DNA of 64,000 bases from Symbiodinium natans (Eukaryota; Sar; Dinophyceae; Suessiales; Symbiodiniaceae): contig CAJNDS010002734.1 of the NCBI GenBank assembly GCA_905221605.1, positions 62,001 to 126,000 on the forward strand, written 5' to 3'. Positions 51,665 to 61,696 of the stretch are shown here, piece by piece; position 1 is the stretch's first letter, and each line of letters begins with the position of its first letter. Under the pieces are notes generated by a model. That model ran no database searches. It was not told where the DNA came from and saw nothing but the letters and a program-made list of their open reading frames with translations. Made by a program: the position numbers and the translations under genes.

Positions 51665-52540
51665 AAACCCGAGCCCTAGCTTCCAAATACACCCTATTTG
51701 AGCCACCCACCCCCCCTCCCCCGTTCTCCCCCCTCTCCTTTATAGGAAACGAAAACTGGACACGAACGATGTCCTCTATCTTTTCATGCAGCAGGAGAGA
51801 GGTCCTCTCTCTCCTAATGGGACATGAAAGTCCTCCTGTATTCGTTTTCATTGAAAGATCTGTCTCTCGAGGACATGGAAGATCTACTCTATCTCTTTCT
51901 AGTAAACACTTCTTCAAGTAGGAGAAAGGCGTTTTCATAAGTTGTAAAAAAGGAGCTCTGTCATTCCTAAAAGAGAAGGAGAGAGGGGAGCCCTTGGAGG
52001 ACCCCTTTTCAGAAGAGGCAAGGGCATTCATTACCTACACAGAGATAAAAGAGCTTTCAGATGACCTAGACACATGACTTTTTCGATTGAATTCTGTGGC
52101 TCATACTACAATAATAAAACAAAACGCATTTGATTTTTTTCAGAAAAGAGAAATAGCGCAAGGTCTACGGAAAGAACAACTTATTCAACAAAGCCAGCAA
52201 ACATAAAGAAGCAACCGAAACGAATGTTGTGCAATTTAGTTTCAGGTAGCTTCTGTGGGTTTTGTAAAAACAATACGGTATAGAAAAGCGCGTCGGTTAG
52301 ACCCTTTCTCTTCAACAACTTTCGGCTAAACCCTACACACCAAATTCGTCAAATTCTGTGGTTAGACTCGGTTAGACCCTTTCTTTGTAGAAACCTTCCG
52401 TCCATTACTCTACGCCCGAAATCTCGTCAATTCTGTGGTTACTCCCTTTCCCTCAAAAAAACAAGGGTTAACCTGTTGAAGTTTTAGATAAGAAATAGTT
52501 ATAATGGCTTCCAAAGGTTTAAATGCTTCTGCTTTTGTAG
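51665..52540. repeat. Segmental duplication B, copy 1
   Basis: Nearly identical over about 870 bases to 56,376-57,251 (offset 4,711). Contains GAGCCACCCACCCCCCCTCC near its start and GCTTCCAAAGGTTTAAATGC at its end. No convincing ORF. Confidence 0.93.
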
Positions 52541-52730
52541 AACAGGCAGTGAGTCGGTCGCGCCAGATTTTTGCAGTCGCGTTTTCTCGTGATATCTCCA
52601 AACAGAGGACGGACGTCTGGTGCGATCTACGTGCCTCCTTTTGTGAAAAGGCAGCGAGTAGATCGCACCAGCGTGTTTTCTCGTGATTTCTCCGAATAGA
52701 GGACGGACAAAATCTAGTTAAACTTCCGTT
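52541..52730. repeat. Diverged inverted motif AGTCGGTCGCGCCAG/GATCGCACCAGC
   Basis: Two related segments (52,545-52,615 and 52,660-52,710) share TTTTCTCGTGAT, TCTCC and AGAGGACGGAC. The same GGACAAAATCT motif occurs in the hairpin at 47,943-48,017. Confidence 0.55.
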
Positions 52731-52739
52731 GAATACCAA

Positions 52740-54090
52740 GAAGTGGAGGAGCTATATGCAAGGTAGGGGGAATTCCGAGTTTCTAGCGTCACTTCTCTGT
52801 CCTTTCCCATTAAGAGAAAATGAACTTTCTCATGGCATAATCAGAGAAGAGTATCTCATTCCTTTGAGGTAGAGGCGTTCTCTTCGTTCCCGTTTAAGGA
52901 GGCAAAAGCTCTGTCACGCTCTCCCACTCCTTAGCCGGTTACAAGGTAAAGGGGCGTTTGGCTTTATGTCTTCATGCTTACTGGGTAAGGGAGGGGTTTG
53001 TCATGCTTCTTTCCTAGTGGGAAATACATTGCCTATGTTAACATGTTAACAGCTGGAGGAAATCTTCATGTTTTAAGTTAGACGGAGAAGGAGCTCATTC
53101 ATTTAGTAACTACTAGGAAGTAGAGGCGCTACAAAGCAGAGACCATGTAGAGGAATTCCGAGTTCCAGAATAAGTGGAAAGGGAACTTTCTCATATCGCA
53201 TTCCTTTATAAGAGGTAGAGGAGCTCTCTTCATTGCTGTTTAAAGAGGCAAAAGCTCTGTCACGCTCTCCCGTTCCCCTCTCCGATTACGAAGTACAGGG
53301 GCTTTTGGCTTTATGTCTTCGTTCGCTTTGTCGCTCCTTTCCTATTGGGAAATAGATTGGTGCCTCTGTTAACAGCTAGGCGAACTCTTCATGGATCCCT
53401 ATCCGATTAGGACTTAGAGAGGCATGAAGCGATAAAGGAGCTGTCTTTTTCTTCCTGAGGACTGGAGGGGGTTTGTCATGCTTTATGCTTTGAGGGACTC
53501 TTCATGTCTTGTTAAACAGCGATGGCGCTCTTCATTTAATACCAATAAGAAGCAGAGTAGCTACAAGGTACAGACCAGGTAGAGGAATTTCGAGTTCCAG
53601 AATCGTTTCCCTTTCCTTTCCGATTGAAAGTGGAAACGAACTTTCTCATGCTCTATTCATCTCAGTCCTTAAGAGGTAGGAGACGCCAGCTTCATTCCGT
53701 CAAATCATGCTCCCATCCTATTGTATCATTGAAAAATGGACTGTGTTCCTGTTGTCTTTTTTGCCAGCTAGAGGAAACTCATCATGTGTTGAGTTCAACA
53801 ATGAATGGCTCTTTAATTTAATGCCAAGATGTCGTAAGTAGAGGAGCTACGAGGTAGGGACCAGGTAGAGGAATTCCGAGTCGCAGAATCGCTTCTCTTT
53901 CCTTTCCTATTGACAGTGGAAAAGGAACTTTCTCATTTCCTATTCAGATAAGTAGTACCTCATTCCTTTAAGAGGCGGAGAAGCTTGCTTCATATCGCTT
54001 CTCTTTCCTTTCCTATTGAAAGTGGAGACGGCACTTTCTCATTTTCGAAAAAAGTATCTCATTCCTTTAAGAGGCAACGGAGCCGCCCTG
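52740..54090. repeat. Imperfect 300-400-base tandem repeats
   Basis: AGAGGAATTCCGAGTTCCAG, GAACTTTCTCAT and CATTCCTTTAAGAGG recur in order at least four times. No gene recognised in this 1.3-kb stretch. Confidence 0.75.
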
Positions 54091-54092
54091 TT

Positions 54093-54176
54093 TCCTTTAA
54101 AACAAGGCGGTTCAACAGTACCAAATTTTCTTAAAGGTTGTCTTGAAAAAAATTGGTACTGTTGAACCGCCCTGTT
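54093..54176. repeat. Inverted repeat CGGTTCAACAGTACCAA
   Basis: A 17-base perfect inverted repeat around about 30 bases, nested in a second pair (GCCCTGTTT / AAACAAGGC). Confidence 0.85.
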
Positions 54177-54859
54177 TTCTTCAAACACGGCAGCACGCTT
54201 CCAGAAAAATTGCCACCTTGCTATCTCTCTCCTCTCTCACTTCCCTTTCCCTTCTCTCCTTCTAGTTTCTTTTTTAACTGATAAAACACAAGAAAGGAAC
54301 TTGCGTGATAAAGCAGTGGAAGGTAAAGCAGAGGGTGACTCCTTGCGCGTGGACCTTGCCGTACTTCATCATATCCCTCTTCTCGGCCTATCTCTTCTGC
54401 TCTTTTTTCTTACTGTTCTCCTTTTCATAATTCTTCCTGTTTAGTTGTTCTTATTTCGAAAAGAAAGAGGGAAGGGAGAGATAAGGGAGGGAGGAAAGAT
54501 AAAGAAAAATGCCATCTTCTCAGCGCCTTGTTATGTCTCTCCTTCTTCTCTATTCATCTCTCTTCTATTCTTTTCTTTGCCATTCCATTGAAACTGGATT
54601 CCTGTTATCTCTCCTCTCCTCTCTCCTTCTCTCTCGCTCCTCTTCTCCTGTTCCCCTCTAAACGATTGCTCTTTACAGATAGGTGCCCCCTCTCCTCTTC
54701 AGGAAATTTCCTTTCCCTTATTTTGCTTTTTGAAGCGAAGAAAACAACAGATAAGAAGAGAGGAAAGTGAATGACTAAGTAAAGAGAGGAGCCCTTCAAT
54801 TTCCCTCCCTATATCTGACGCTATTATTCTTTCTTGGTTGTCGCCCTTCTTTCTCCCTT

Positions 54860-55330
54860 GAAGATGCAGAAAACGATCAGGAAGGACACCCGTTCCATCG
54901 CCCATATATGAGAGAAATCATGAGCATCAGCTGGGTTTGCTGCCGATCCAAAATGGGCGTCCTTTTTAATCGCCTTCTGTGTCTTCAAACGAGCAAAAGG
55001 ACACCCTGACTAAGTGTTTCCTTGTGGTGTCCCTTTTCCTCGCTTGAAGATGCAGAAAACGATCCAAAAAGACACGCGTTCCATCGCCCATATATGGGGA
55101 GAGAGAAAAATCATGAGCATCAGTTGGGCTTGCTGCCAATCCAGAGCGGGCGTCCCTTTTAATCGCTTGCTGTGTCTTCAAACGAGCAAAAGGGACACCC
55201 TAAGTGCTTTCTTGTGGGGTGTCCCTTTTCCTCGCTTGAAGATGCAGAAAACGATCAAACAGGACACCCGTTCCATCGCCCATATATAGGGAGAGAGAGA
55301 GAGAGAGAGAAAAATCATGAGCATCAGCTG
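54860..55330. repeat. 186-192-base tandem repeat, about 2.5 copies
   Basis: GAAGATGCAGAAAACGATC starts copies at 54,860, 55,046 and 55,238. Each has GACACCCGTTCCATCGCCCA and GAGCATCAGCTGGGTTTGC, the reverse complement of the junction region of duplication A. Confidence 0.9.
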
Positions 55331-55544
55331 GGTTTGCTTACATGTTCATTGTTCTTCCTTTTGTTTCTTTCTTTCTAACGGAAATGAACAAGAGAAGAGA
55401 AAAATTAGAACCAGAAGAAAGATGAAAACGAGCACCGTCTTCTCTTTGCCTGATTTTTGCGCCTCCCTCGCCTGTCGTCATTTCTCTTCCATTCTTGTCA
55501 TTGCTTATCCCATTAGAGTTGCGTTCCTTTTGATCTCTCCTCTC

Positions 55545-55549
<5 letters not shown>

Positions 55550-55575
<26 letters not shown>

Positions 55576-56340
55576 CCTTCTCTTCTCTTGTTCTCCTGTA
55601 AATCTCAAAAACACACACAAGGAAGCTTCTTTTGCCTTTTTGAAAGAAAAAAGAAAAAAAGAGATGGGGAAACAAATAGAAGAGCTCCACTGCCTATTGT
55701 TTCATTCCCTTTCCTCTCGTTCTATGTGTTGTTTCCTTGTCGTTTCAGAGAGCAAGCAAAATGAGGGCAAGGGCTTCCTGAAGAGGAGAGAGGGCACCTA
55801 TCTGCGAAGAGCAAGAATAGTCTTGTCTTGTTTAATTATAGAGGGAAAGGGAGAGACAAGGAAGGGAGAGATTATAGATAAAGAAGAGTGCCATCTCCTG
55901 TGCGCCTTGTTGTGTTCCTCCGTCTCCTTGTTTCTTGTCTCCTCTCTTCTGTTCAGTACCCTTCCAGAAAAATAAAATGGCCTCCTTGCTGTCTCTCCTC
56001 TCTCACTTCCCTTTCCCTTCTCTCCTTCTGTTTCCTTTTAACTGATAAAACACAATAAAGGAACTTGCATGATAAACCTTGCCGTACTTCATCATATCCC
56101 TCTTCTCGGCCTATCTCTTCTGCTCTGAGGAAAGATAAAGAAGAGTGCCATCTTCTCAGCGCATTGTTTTGTCTCTCTCCTTCTCTCTCCCTCCTCTTCT
56201 CCTGTTCCTTTCTAAATGACAAAAACACAAGAAAGGAAGAACAAGAGGGGAATGGAAGCCCTTTTCCTGTCTTCTCCTGTTGCAATAAGAAGGAAAAGAG
56301 CATAGGAGATAAGGAAGGGAATTGAAGAGCTCCTCTCGCT
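55550..56340. other. Duplicated CT/GA-rich sequence without a gene
   Basis: CTCTCTCT tract at 55,550-55,575 and partial copies of duplication A. Open frames are Ser/Phe/Leu-rich on plus and Arg/Glu/Lys-rich on minus, a composition artefact. Confidence 0.6.
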
Positions 56341-56375
56341 ACTTTCTCATGCCCTTTCCTCTCTATCTACCACAC

Positions 56376-57251
56376 CAAAACACGACTCTCAGCTTCCAAA
56401 TAAACCCTATCTAAGCCGGCCACCCCCCGCCCCCCCCTCCCCCCTCTCCTTTATATGAAATGAACACTAGACACGAACGACGTCCTCTATCTTTTAATGC
56501 AGCAGGAGAGAGCTCCTCTCTCTCCTAATGGGACATGAAAGTCCTCTTGTATTCGTTTTCATTGAAAGATCTGTCTCTCGAGGAAATGGAAGATCTACTC
56601 TATCTCTTTCTAGTAAACACTTCTTCAAGTAGGAGAAAGGCTTTTTCATAAGTTGTAAAAAAGGAGCTCTGTCATTCCTAAAAGAGAAGGAGAGAGGGGA
56701 GCCCTTGGAGGACCCCTTTTCAGAAGAGGCAAGGGCATTCATTACCTACACAGAGATAAAAGAGCTTTCAGATGACCTAGACACATGACTTTTTCGATTG
56801 AATTCTGTGGCTCATACTACAATAATAAAACAAAACGCATTTGATTTTTTTCAGAAAAGAGAAATAGCGCAAGGTCTACGGAAAGAACAACTTATTCAAC
56901 AAAGACAGCAAACATAAAGAAGCAACCGAAACGAATGTTGTGCAATTTAGTTTCAGGTAGCTTCTGTGGGTTTTGTAAAAACAATACGGTATAGAAAAGC
57001 GCGTCGGTTAGACCCTTTCTCTTCAACAACTTTCGGCTAAACCCTACACACCAAATTCGTCAAATTCTGTGGTTAGACTCGGTTAGACCCTTTCTTTGTA
57101 GAAACCTTCCGTCCATTACTCTACGCCCGAAATCTCGTCAATTCTGTGGTTACTCCCTTTCCCTCACAAAAACAAGGGTTAACCTGTTGAAGTTTTAGAT
57201 AAGAAATAGTTATAATGGCTTCCAAAGGTTTAAATGCTTCTGCTTTTGTGG
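56376..57251. repeat. Segmental duplication B, copy 2
   Basis: Direct repeat of 51,665-52,540. It ends at TTCTGCTTTTGTGG; shortly beyond lies the return to telomere-repeat-bearing DNA. Confidence 0.93.
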
Positions 57252-57359
57252 CAGAAGGAGCCAGCAACAGAACGTGTCTGGCCAAAGAGATTAGGGTTTA
57301 AATAGTCCAATGTATATAAACAAAAGACCTATGTCAAATCATGCGTAAAGGTTCCTGCC

Positions 57360-57500
57360 TCATATATATATATATATATATATATGTCCTATATCCTATA
57401 TCCTATACATATATATATATATATCCTATATCCTAAATCCTATATATATATATATATAAAGTATGTATGTATGTATGTATGTATGTATGTATGTATGTGT
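57360..57500. repeat. (TA)n and (GTAT)n microsatellites
   Basis: TA tracts alternate with ATCCTATATCCT and pass into (GTAT)n. Confidence 0.95.
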
Positions 57501-57907
57501 GTGTACGGGTAGAGCAAAGGTATGTTGCCATTACATCATACCAGTAACTAAAAACAGATGCCACCAGTGCGTGTGCAAACCGGCAACACTAGCTGAAAGC
57601 GGAACACCGATATGTGCCGCTTGCCCCTCTTGCCCTCACTTGCCCCACTTACCTCAAGTTGCCTCTGGCCACCAGCCTGGTCACAAGTCTGCCTCACCCG
57701 AAGGGGGACAGTCAGTCAGGGCGCTCGCAATGGTCACATACTACAGGTGCTTAACTTGAATGCATTTTGTATGTTGTCAACACAGTACTGACATGGTATG
57801 TGTGGCTCGTTCGATCAGTGCAACGCTAAGCAGGTCTCATTTTTTGCTTCCACGGCCTTGATCACAGGCCCTTTGGGCTGAGAGTGTCCTCAGACAACGC
57901 AGAAGCT

Positions 57908-57993
57908 ACTAAACCCTAAACCCTAAACCCTAAACCCTAAACCCTAAACCCTAAACCCTAAACCCTAAACCCTAAACCCTAAACCCTAAACCT
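57908..57993. repeat. CCCTAAA array, 12 units
   Basis: First heptamer array after a 13-kb stretch without any. Confidence 0.97.
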
Positions 57994-58639
57994 AATACAG
58001 ACAGTGTGTAGCTTGTAGGTCAGACTGCATCTCACCGTGTCAGGCGCTGCGCTCGGACTTCACCGCACGGCGACGACAGAGGCGCCATGTAAATATCGCC
58101 ACAGCGACCAGCACACCACACCTCATGCTGCAGGCCACAGAAGAGAATAATAGATATATATATATATATATATGAGACATGCAAACATAAAACTATATAA
58201 CTATTCTGTACCCCAAACATCAATTAAATAACTATTACATACCCCAACAAAACCCCAATTTTTTCTACAAGATCAGGGCCAAAGTGGGTCCAAAAGGTCG
58301 GCATGCTGCAGCTGCGGCACCCAACATATGCAGTCACGTCTTCTTGCAGAACCAGCTCCTGCGAAGCTTGGTCCTTGGAATGAGGGTTTAGGGTTAAGGG
58401 TTTTTAGGGTTTTTAGGGTTTAGGGCCCTGCGATGTTGGGTGTTAACGTGAGGGCTTAGGGTTGGGCAGCCTGGCAGTGTACAGTTGCAGCTGTGAACAA
58501 CGGCAACTTGGTCTGACCAGGGAAAGCGCAAGACGGTCCGGCGCGCTGCGCATGAAGCGCCCACGATGGTTGCCACCGAGTCTCAAAGCGCAGCTCGTGG
58601 CGAAGAAGCCCCTGGTTCAAACGAGGGTCAGCGCGGGAC

Positions 58640-58822
58640 TGTTGGGTGTGAGGATCCAACCCTATGAACAACTACATCCAGTGTTTTTTGGCAAGCCTTC
58701 GGGACCAGCTTTGACGAGAGCTCCTTGGCTTGCGCCATCTCTGACTTCCAGGCAAAGGGCAAGGCAGCTTCAATGCCCAGAGCAAGTGCTTGCAGCAAAC
58801 TGCCCCTGCACTCCCCCCCCTA
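58640..58822 (-). CDS. Probable exon, unknown protein
   Basis: GSLLQALALGIEAALPFAWK then SEMAQAKELSSKLVPKACQK and TLDVVVHRV. Helical, Ala/Leu-rich. A second segment at about 58,515-58,610 (LLRHELRFETRWQPSWALHA) may follow. The plus strand also has a long frame over this region. Confidence 0.45.
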
Positions 58823-58983
58823 CTATGCCCTAAACCCTTTTGCATCTCGCCTGCTGCGACTCTACCCGGAACCCTTTCTACATCCAGGCCGAACCTTTTG
58901 CGCCATAACCCTCAACCACCCAGGCACAAGAATCCCCACCCCCTTCTTCCTAAACCCTAAACCCTAAACCCTAAACCCTAAAC

Positions 58984-59091
58984 CCTGTCGAGACTCCATG
59001 AGCTCATAGCCGCTCTTCTCGCTGCTCGTCTGGACGTATTGGCTTCCCAACGCCTGGGACAACGCCATGCCGGAAACATCCTTGGCTGCCA
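58984..59091 (-). CDS. Probable exon, unknown protein
   Basis: AAKDVSGMALSQALGSQYVQ then TSSEKSGYELMESRQ. Acceptor TTTGCAG; the exon ends directly at a GTTTAGGG array. Confidence 0.55.
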
Positions 59092-59111
59092 CTGCAAATT
59101 TTGCGCGTCGC

Positions 59112-59206
59112 TGTCCGTCTATCTATCTATCTGCATATCTGTATATGTATGTGCGTATGTGCCCCATATCCTATTCTGTATAGACAATATATATATATAT
59201 ATATGA
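59112..59206. repeat. TATC/TATG and (TA)n microsatellites
   Basis: Compound AT-rich simple repeat. Confidence 0.9.
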
Positions 59207-59331
59207 AACTGTACGAATGATGTTGTGCTCATAATATTTTTCACAAGGGACTCGACTGCTGCCCTTTCTGCCTAGGTACTCTTTATTTACATGCTGAGTT
59301 CTGCCCTAAACCCTAAACCCTAAACCCTTAA

Positions 59332-59433
59332 TTGAGGAGCAGAGCCACCGTCCCCCTGCTGGCTTTGGCCGCATCGGTCTCGGTGGCTTTGGTGGCTTTG
59401 GTGATCCGACTTACAGCCTCAACGGAGCTGTAC
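59332..59433 (-). CDS. Probable exon, unknown protein
   Basis: YSSVEAVSRITKATKATETD then AAKASRGTVALLLN, Ala/Thr/Lys-rich. Acceptor TGCCCAG. The plus strand reads Gly-rich over the same bases. Confidence 0.45.
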
Positions 59434-59440
59434 CTGGGCA

Positions 59441-59525
59441 GGGTTTAGGGTTTAGGGTTTAGGGTTTAGGGTTTAGGGTTTAGGGTTTAGGGTTTAGGGT
59501 TCAGGGTTTACGGTTTAGAGTTTAG
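59441..59525. repeat. TTTAGGG array
   Basis: About eleven units, slightly degenerate at one end. Confidence 0.95.
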
Positions 59526-59654
59526 GCAGCCACAGCCATCAATCAGACAGGTGCTTGCTACTTCTTGCTACCTTCCCCTTGTTGGCTGAGGTGGTCTTTG
59601 CCTCAAACCCTAAACCCTAAACCCTAAACCCTAAACCCTAAACCCTAAACCCCA

Positions 59655-59742
59655 ATCTTGTCGACCCAGCTGCTGCGGGTAGCCCAGCGATCGCGCAAGC
59701 TCGAAAACTCCAGAGGTCTGGAAATGCGCAAGGACATCCGAC
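59655..59742 (-). CDS. Exon after the family D intron
   Basis: RMSLRISRPLEFSSLRDRWA then TRSSWVDKI when read in the phase set by the two preceding introns. Another open frame (SDVLAHFQTSGVFELARSLG) also exists, so phase is provisional. Confidence 0.5.
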
Positions 59743-59857
59743 CTTTGACAGCACAGAACTATACTCCCCTTAGAGCCATAGTAAGAATCATATCTTTAAC
59801 ATCCTCTTGGGCTTTATATTAGCGAACAACAGAATAATTCTCAAGGGGGATATAGAC
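59743..59857. mobile_element. Family D element acting as an intron
   Basis: 115 bases from donor GTCTATATCCCCC to acceptor GTCAAAG on the minus strand; ends ACTATACTCCCCTTAGAG and AAGGGGGATATAGAC are inverted repeats. Confidence 0.75.
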
Positions 59858-59931
59858 AGGTCGACACCCTGCTAGTAGACAAACCAACACAACCCCGCGT
59901 GCCCTGATGTCTCATGGCCCGCAATCCACGT
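59858..59931 (-). CDS. Exon between family B and family D introns
   Basis: RGLRAMRHQGTRGCVGLSTS then RVST, 24 codons with one base at each end. Both edges are set by inserted elements. Confidence 0.55.
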
Positions 59932-60072
59932 CTGACACAAAAAAAAAAGAAACCCAAAGAGCCCAATACCCCCATAATTGTAAGGAATATATCCTTAAGT
60001 CACAATAAGGATCCCGTATTATTATTTAAGCTACATTCCTTAATTAGGGGGAATATAGGGCTCTCTGGGAAC
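59932..60072. mobile_element. Family B element acting as an intron
   Basis: 141 bases, donor GTTCCCAGAGAGCCC, acceptor TTGTGTCAG on the minus strand; CCCAAAGAGCCCAATACCCC and GGGGGAATATAGGGCTCTC are the inverted ends. Confidence 0.78.
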
Positions 60073-60164
60073 ATTGTGACCCGGCCCAGTGCTTCTTGCA
60101 GCCGCAGAAGCGGATACGAGAGGTCCTCCTGAGATGTCGTGGCAGCACTCGCGGTCTTTAGGGT
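60073..60164 (-). CDS. Probable exon, unknown protein
   Basis: TLKTASAATTSQEDLSYPLL then RLQEALGRVT plus two bases that join the next exon to give Ile. Confidence 0.55.
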
Positions 60165-60309
60165 CTTTGCACAGCCCGCCTAAACCCTTTCGACACCCGT
60201 TGCATGCAAGCACTGAACCATAGGGTTTAGGGTTTAGGGGCCCTCTTTGCATTCAGCCTCTCCGAACACCCTAAACCCTAAACCCTAAACCCTAAACCCT
60301 AAACCCTTT

Positions 60310-60400
60310 AAAATCCATTCCAGGTCTCCTGCTCTTCGGTTCTCCCTCTTGAACCGAAGAAGTCCTGGGATTTCACGTTGCCTCGTGTCTTGGAGGTGTC
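60310..60400 (-). CDS. Probable exon, unknown protein
   Basis: DTSKTRGNVKSQDFFGSRGR then TEEQETWNG. Acceptor GCCTGTGAG. Confidence 0.45.
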
Positions 60401-60540
60401 CTCACAGGCACAAGATAAAAGGTTTAGGGATTCAGGGTTTAGGGTTTAGGGTAAACTCGTGGCACTATCGGGCCGGTCTCTTCATAATCCATGCCCTGGA
60501 GGACACCTCCTAGCCGGCCTAGACTCACGAGGGCTCCCCT

Positions 60541-60664
60541 ACTGCCCCCCTCTATACTACCTTCCCCCCCCAGCCCCCAAAATTAAGGCTGTTTAGGGAT
60601 AATTGAGCCAAACTGAGGTTGTTTAAGGGGGAACCCAGCTCAGGCGGGAGTATAGAGGGGGGCA
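60541..60664. mobile_element. Inverted-repeat element, family M
   Basis: Perfect ends CTGCCCCCCTCTATACT and AGTATAGAGGGGGGCAG, 17 bases. One copy in the window. Located directly after a probable exon on the minus strand. Confidence 0.85.
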
Positions 60665-60668
60665 GCAG

Positions 60669-60807
60669 GCAAACCCATGATAGCCTCATGATGGTTGGCA
60701 GCCAACTCTCCAGGAATGGCAAATTTTGCACAACTTCCATGCCCTTCCTCTTTGAGTTTGTCCATTGTGGACTGCGCGACAGCACATGCCAGCTTCGTCG
60801 CCGGCAC
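60669..60807 (-). CDS. Probable exon, unknown protein
   Basis: VPATKLACAVAQSTMDKLKE then EGHGSCAKFAIPGELAANHH and EAIMG. Acceptor AACTTAG, donor GTTTGCC just outside the family M element. A longer overlapping frame exists but crosses this acceptor. Confidence 0.5.
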
Positions 60808-60899
60808 CTAAGTTCCGAGCTCGATTTTGGCAAAGCGCGCGTTGGACCTTCTGGTACACGTAGGGGAGCCCTCCATAAAGCCAAGGTCTTCCGGGTGTC

Positions 60900-61025
60900 A
60901 ACAGAGGATGTTCGGGTGATACACTTGTTAAAGATTTCTGCGTGAACAAGGGGGTCCACATCGATGCCACACTGCGGCCCAGGGGCCTCAATTCCCAGAA
61001 AATCGAAGATACGCCTCCTCAACAG
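60900..61025 (-). CDS. Possible exon, unknown protein
   Basis: RRRIFDFLGIEAPGPQCGID then VDPLVHAEIFNKCITRTSSV. A weak resemblance to the FLGI-type segment of sulfotransferases was noted but is too short to rely on. Confidence 0.4.
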
Positions 61026-61132
61026 GCCAGCGCTTTCTGATCACTTTAGGGTTTTAGGGCTGTGCAGACATGAGTCTTGAAAAATCATCCTGAGCCCACG
61101 ACAGCTGCTTCACGGGATCTGCCTTCATGTCT

Positions 61133-61495
61133 TCATAGCGAACGAACAAGGCCTGAGAAGAGACTTCGCAGGCGTTTCTGCCGATGCATGTGCCGCAGTT
61201 GGGCCAGGCGTTGTTGCGTTTTCAGCGGCATGATCTCAGAGTCGATGCATCGGCAAGCATCAGCAAGCCGGGGCCACTGCAGGGCGCTTTTCAGCCTGAG
61301 AAAGCTGTCACTGGTGCACACGTTGGGGAAAGACTCTCCGCAAGCGAACAGACACACTCTGACTTCGGAGAATCCGGGTAGCAGTTGCTGCATGGATTTA
61401 TGGTTTCGGGGTGTTGCTGGCAAAGGCGCGAAGAGCTTCCACTTGTTGTAGAACTCCCTGAGCTTCCGAACGATGAGTTTAAGCGGAAGCTTCAC
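61133..61495 (-). CDS. Open segment, strand uncertain
   Basis: The minus frame reads KLREFYNKWKLFAPLPATPR and later PLKTQQRLAQLRHMHRQKRL, 120 codons. The plus strand carries open frames of similar length. This is the boundary between minus-strand genes to the left and a plus-strand gene to the right, so a divergent promoter may lie here. Confidence 0.3.
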   Translation of the reverse strand: MKLPLKLIVRKLREFYNKWKLFAPLPATPRNHKSMQQLLPGFSEVRVCLFACGESFPNVCTSDSFLRLKSALQWPRLADACRCIDSEIMPLKTQQRLAQLRHMHRQKRLRSLFSGLVRSL

Positions 61496-61696
61496 ATGTA
61501 GGAGCTTCCGGGATATGCCAGGGCAGTGGCAGCCAAGCTTGCATGTTGCTCAACCGCATCGTACTTGTAGTCTCAGAACCCCTATCACGGCCCTCTGTCT
61601 GCATTGCCATTCTTCTCCAAGGGGCGCATACGCTGCAGCTCTCTCCTTCAGTGTCGTGGGCCACGGGTGACTTCTGATGCCGACAGACACATGCAG

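Noticed and set aside
48020-51700. CRISPR array, because of regular repeats
   Set aside because: Repeats are contiguous without unique spacers and the sequence is eukaryotic.
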